Assembly: GCA_900555605.1 (NCBI GenBank)
Contig: USLW01000023.1
Coordinates: forward strand, 1 to 13,104
DNA length: 13,104 nucleotides
From: an uncultured Clostridium sp.
GTDB taxonomy: Bacteria > Bacillota > Clostridia > UBA1212 > UBA1255
Direction of reading: 5' to 3'
Part shown: positions 11,897 through 13,104 of the stretch, piece after piece
Layout of the letters: every line of letters starts with the position of its first letter
How positions within the stretch are numbered: the stretch's first letter is position 1
Translations under genes and position numbers: made by a program
The notes under the pieces: generated by a model
Told to the model about the DNA's origin: nothing
The model's database searches: none
Seen by the model: only the letters and a program-made list of their open reading frames with translations

Positions 11897-13104
11897 TTAT
11901 CCTTTGTACTGAATCCGATAAAGTATCGTATACAGATCGCTGCCGGTGATTACGGCATATGACTGAATCGGGTTTGGCAGCGGCCCGGCCTGCTCCGCGA
12001 TGGTGTAGAGGTTCAGTTCTGCCCGTGCCTGCTGATAAGCAGCCGCATCGGCAAAACGGAAAGCAATATACGGGGCGCGGACGGCCGCGGCTTCAAGCAG
12101 CGCGGCGCCGATGGCTTTTTCCGCCGCAGCCTTATGATAAGCCGAAAAGAACCGTTCTTCTTTTACAAAATAATTACTCTCTGAAGAGGTGCAGGCGGGC
12201 AGAGGATACAGGGTCTCCGTAATGGACCGGCTCCGCCGGATGTCCGCTTCCGTAACATTTAAATAATCATAGCAGATAAAATCCTCGTAGCCGCCTTGAG
12301 AAAAAACAGGGTCGCCCCAGGTGACATCCGTATGATACCATTTCCCGGAAATACAACTGATATTCCACGCATGGCCGACTGAATCCTTTTCAGTGATTCC
12401 GGTTACATACAGACAAGGAATTCCGGCCCGAAGCATTAAAAGCTGATACGCCTTGGCATAGCCTGAACAGACAGCCTTGCCGTCAAGGAATACGCCTGCG
12501 GCAGTGTAGCAGCTGTCGGAAATCGAAGCAGAGGCATAGTCCGTATGCAGAATAATCCATTCGTACAGTATTTTTGAGACTTCATATTCATCTGCGCCGG
12601 AAGGGACGGACTGCAGAATTTCATTAATCATTCTGTCGATTTGTTTTTTTTGTGCAGTTAAAATATCTTCTGCAGCCGTCAGTTCGAGCTGAATGGAGGT
12701 TACGGTAAGGGTATCAGGCTGATAGCGCCAGCGCAGTTCATTTGTATACCAAAATATTTCCGGATAGTCATATCGTACACAGTCGACAACCTTTGTAACT
12801 TTATCCCGCAGAGCCTCTGGGCTTTGTGCAGAAAGCTCCGCGGATATGACGGTTTCCATATTCAGCATGGCGTCGCGGATCTGGCCGTAAGCCTTTTTTT
12901 CATCGGGGAGCAGCGTGCGGGAAAGATACTCCCTGCTGTTTTTTATTGGAGAGGGTTCCTGATGAGGATTGGCAGAGGCCGTTGGTTCGGGAGCGGATGT
13001 CGTGTTTCCGGCAGAAGACCCGGCAGGTGTCGTAGCCGCGCCTTGAGGGGTTCCGCTTCCGGAGCCGCTGTGTACGATCTGTTCTGTGGGGCGGTGGCGG
13101 GGGG
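11897..13104 (-). CDS. Transglutaminase-like (Transglut_core) protein, N-terminus outside window
   Basis: The frame is open from the right edge to the stop at 11897, so the first in-window Met (12868) is not the start; 78 further codons are visible before it. These encode a Gly/Ser/Thr/Pro/Ala-rich linker (13104 to about 12940), typical after a signal peptide or lipobox, then a helical lead-in (YLSRTLLPDEKKAYGQIRDA). The catalytic domain carries a Cys in GKAVCSGYAKAYQLLM (C134 counted from the Met at 12868), His in VGHAWN (H166) and Asp in WYHTDVTWGDP (D181), the Cys-His-Asp triad of the transglutaminase/protease superfamily. Proteins of this type in Clostridia are usually extracellular and of unknown substrate; proteolytic or cross-linking roles are both possible. 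It ends 5 bp before the phosphoesterase start, so the two are probably one operon. Confidence 0.9.
   Translation of the reverse strand, partial: PRHRPTEQIVHSGSGSGTPQGAATTPAGSSAGNTTSAPEPTASANPHQEPSPIKNSREYLSRTLLPDEKKAYGQIRDAMLNMETVISAELSAQSPEALRDKVTKVVDCVRYDYPEIFWYTNELRWRYQPDTLTVTSIQLELTAAEDILTAQKKQIDRMINEILQSVPSGADEYEVSKILYEWIILHTDYASASISDSCYTAAGVFLDGKAVCSGYAKAYQLLMLRAGIPCLYVTGITEKDSVGHAWNISCISGKWYHTDVTWGDPVFSQGGYEDFICYDYLNVTEADIRRSRSITETLYPLPACTSSESNYFVKEERFFSAYHKAAAEKAIGAALLEAAAVRAPYIAFRFADAAAYQQARAELNLYTIAEQAGPLPNPIQSYAVITGSDLYTILYRIQYKG

Noticed and set aside
12041..12056. 14-base identity (GCCGCATCGGCAAA) between the transglutaminase-like gene and one arm of the rhamnosidase palindrome
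   Set aside because: A match of this length is expected about once by chance among all pairs in a 13-kb window, and no palindrome surrounds it here.
11892..12093. Upstream extension of the phosphoesterase frame as its missing N-terminus
   Set aside because: Translation gives an Arg/Cys/Pro-rich shadow of the transglutaminase-like gene, with no DxH or GD metal-binding motif.

Overview
The window reads as a chromosomal segment from a gut-type Firmicute, most likely a Clostridia/Lachnospiraceae-like anaerobe. The evidence is mixed GC with AT-rich intergenic regions, strong AGGAGG-type ribosome binding sites, sigma-A promoters often with an extended -10, hairpin-plus-U terminators, and secreted proteins with Pro/Thr/Ser-rich linkers. 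I saw no tRNA, rRNA, CRISPR array, transposase or phage gene. Species cannot be fixed from the sequence alone.

Region 1 (1-5600) looks like a plant-glycan (rhamnoside/pectin-type) utilisation locus. It has the 3' end of an SGNH/GDSL esterase, a LacI-family regulator with its own promoter, and a convergent two-gene operon on the minus strand. That operon encodes a short xylose-isomerase-like TIM-barrel protein, whose metal-ligand spacing resembles L-rhamnose isomerase, and a cytoplasmic GH78 alpha-L-rhamnosidase. A plausible reading is that imported oligosaccharide is deacetylated, L-rhamnose is released and then isomerised, all under LacI-type control. This is inference from gene content.

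Region 2 (5600-7490) is a divergent promoter region followed by a secreted Amidase_3 cell-wall hydrolase. It has two C-terminal Ig-like segments and a C-terminal membrane anchor, and ends at a strong terminator.

Region 3 (7482-10390, minus strand) runs asnA (ammonia-dependent asparagine synthetase), a PAP2-type membrane phosphatase/transferase and an LPG-synthase-TM (UPF0104) membrane protein. The last two overlap. A divergent sigma-A promoter pair separates asnA from the next unit.

Region 4 (10556-13104) holds a plus-strand membrane protein with a zinc-ribbon start, a Gln/Pro/Tyr-rich tract and a DUF4870-like membrane domain, then a bidirectional terminator. After that come two minus-strand genes: a metallophosphoesterase lacking its N-terminal metal-binding half, and a transglutaminase-like protein that runs off the right edge.

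The most unusual signals are these: (a) a 72-bp, 27-bp-stem palindrome inside the GH78 gene and a smaller, similar one inside the neighbouring LacI gene, both coding for low-complexity insertions; (b) a hairpin between the convergent LacI and GH78 genes that would bury a perfect Shine-Dalgarno sequence in front of an orphan ATG on the minus strand; (c) the N-terminally truncated phosphoesterase that still has a well-placed ribosome binding site. I did not find a clearly novel multi-gene system; these are local oddities.
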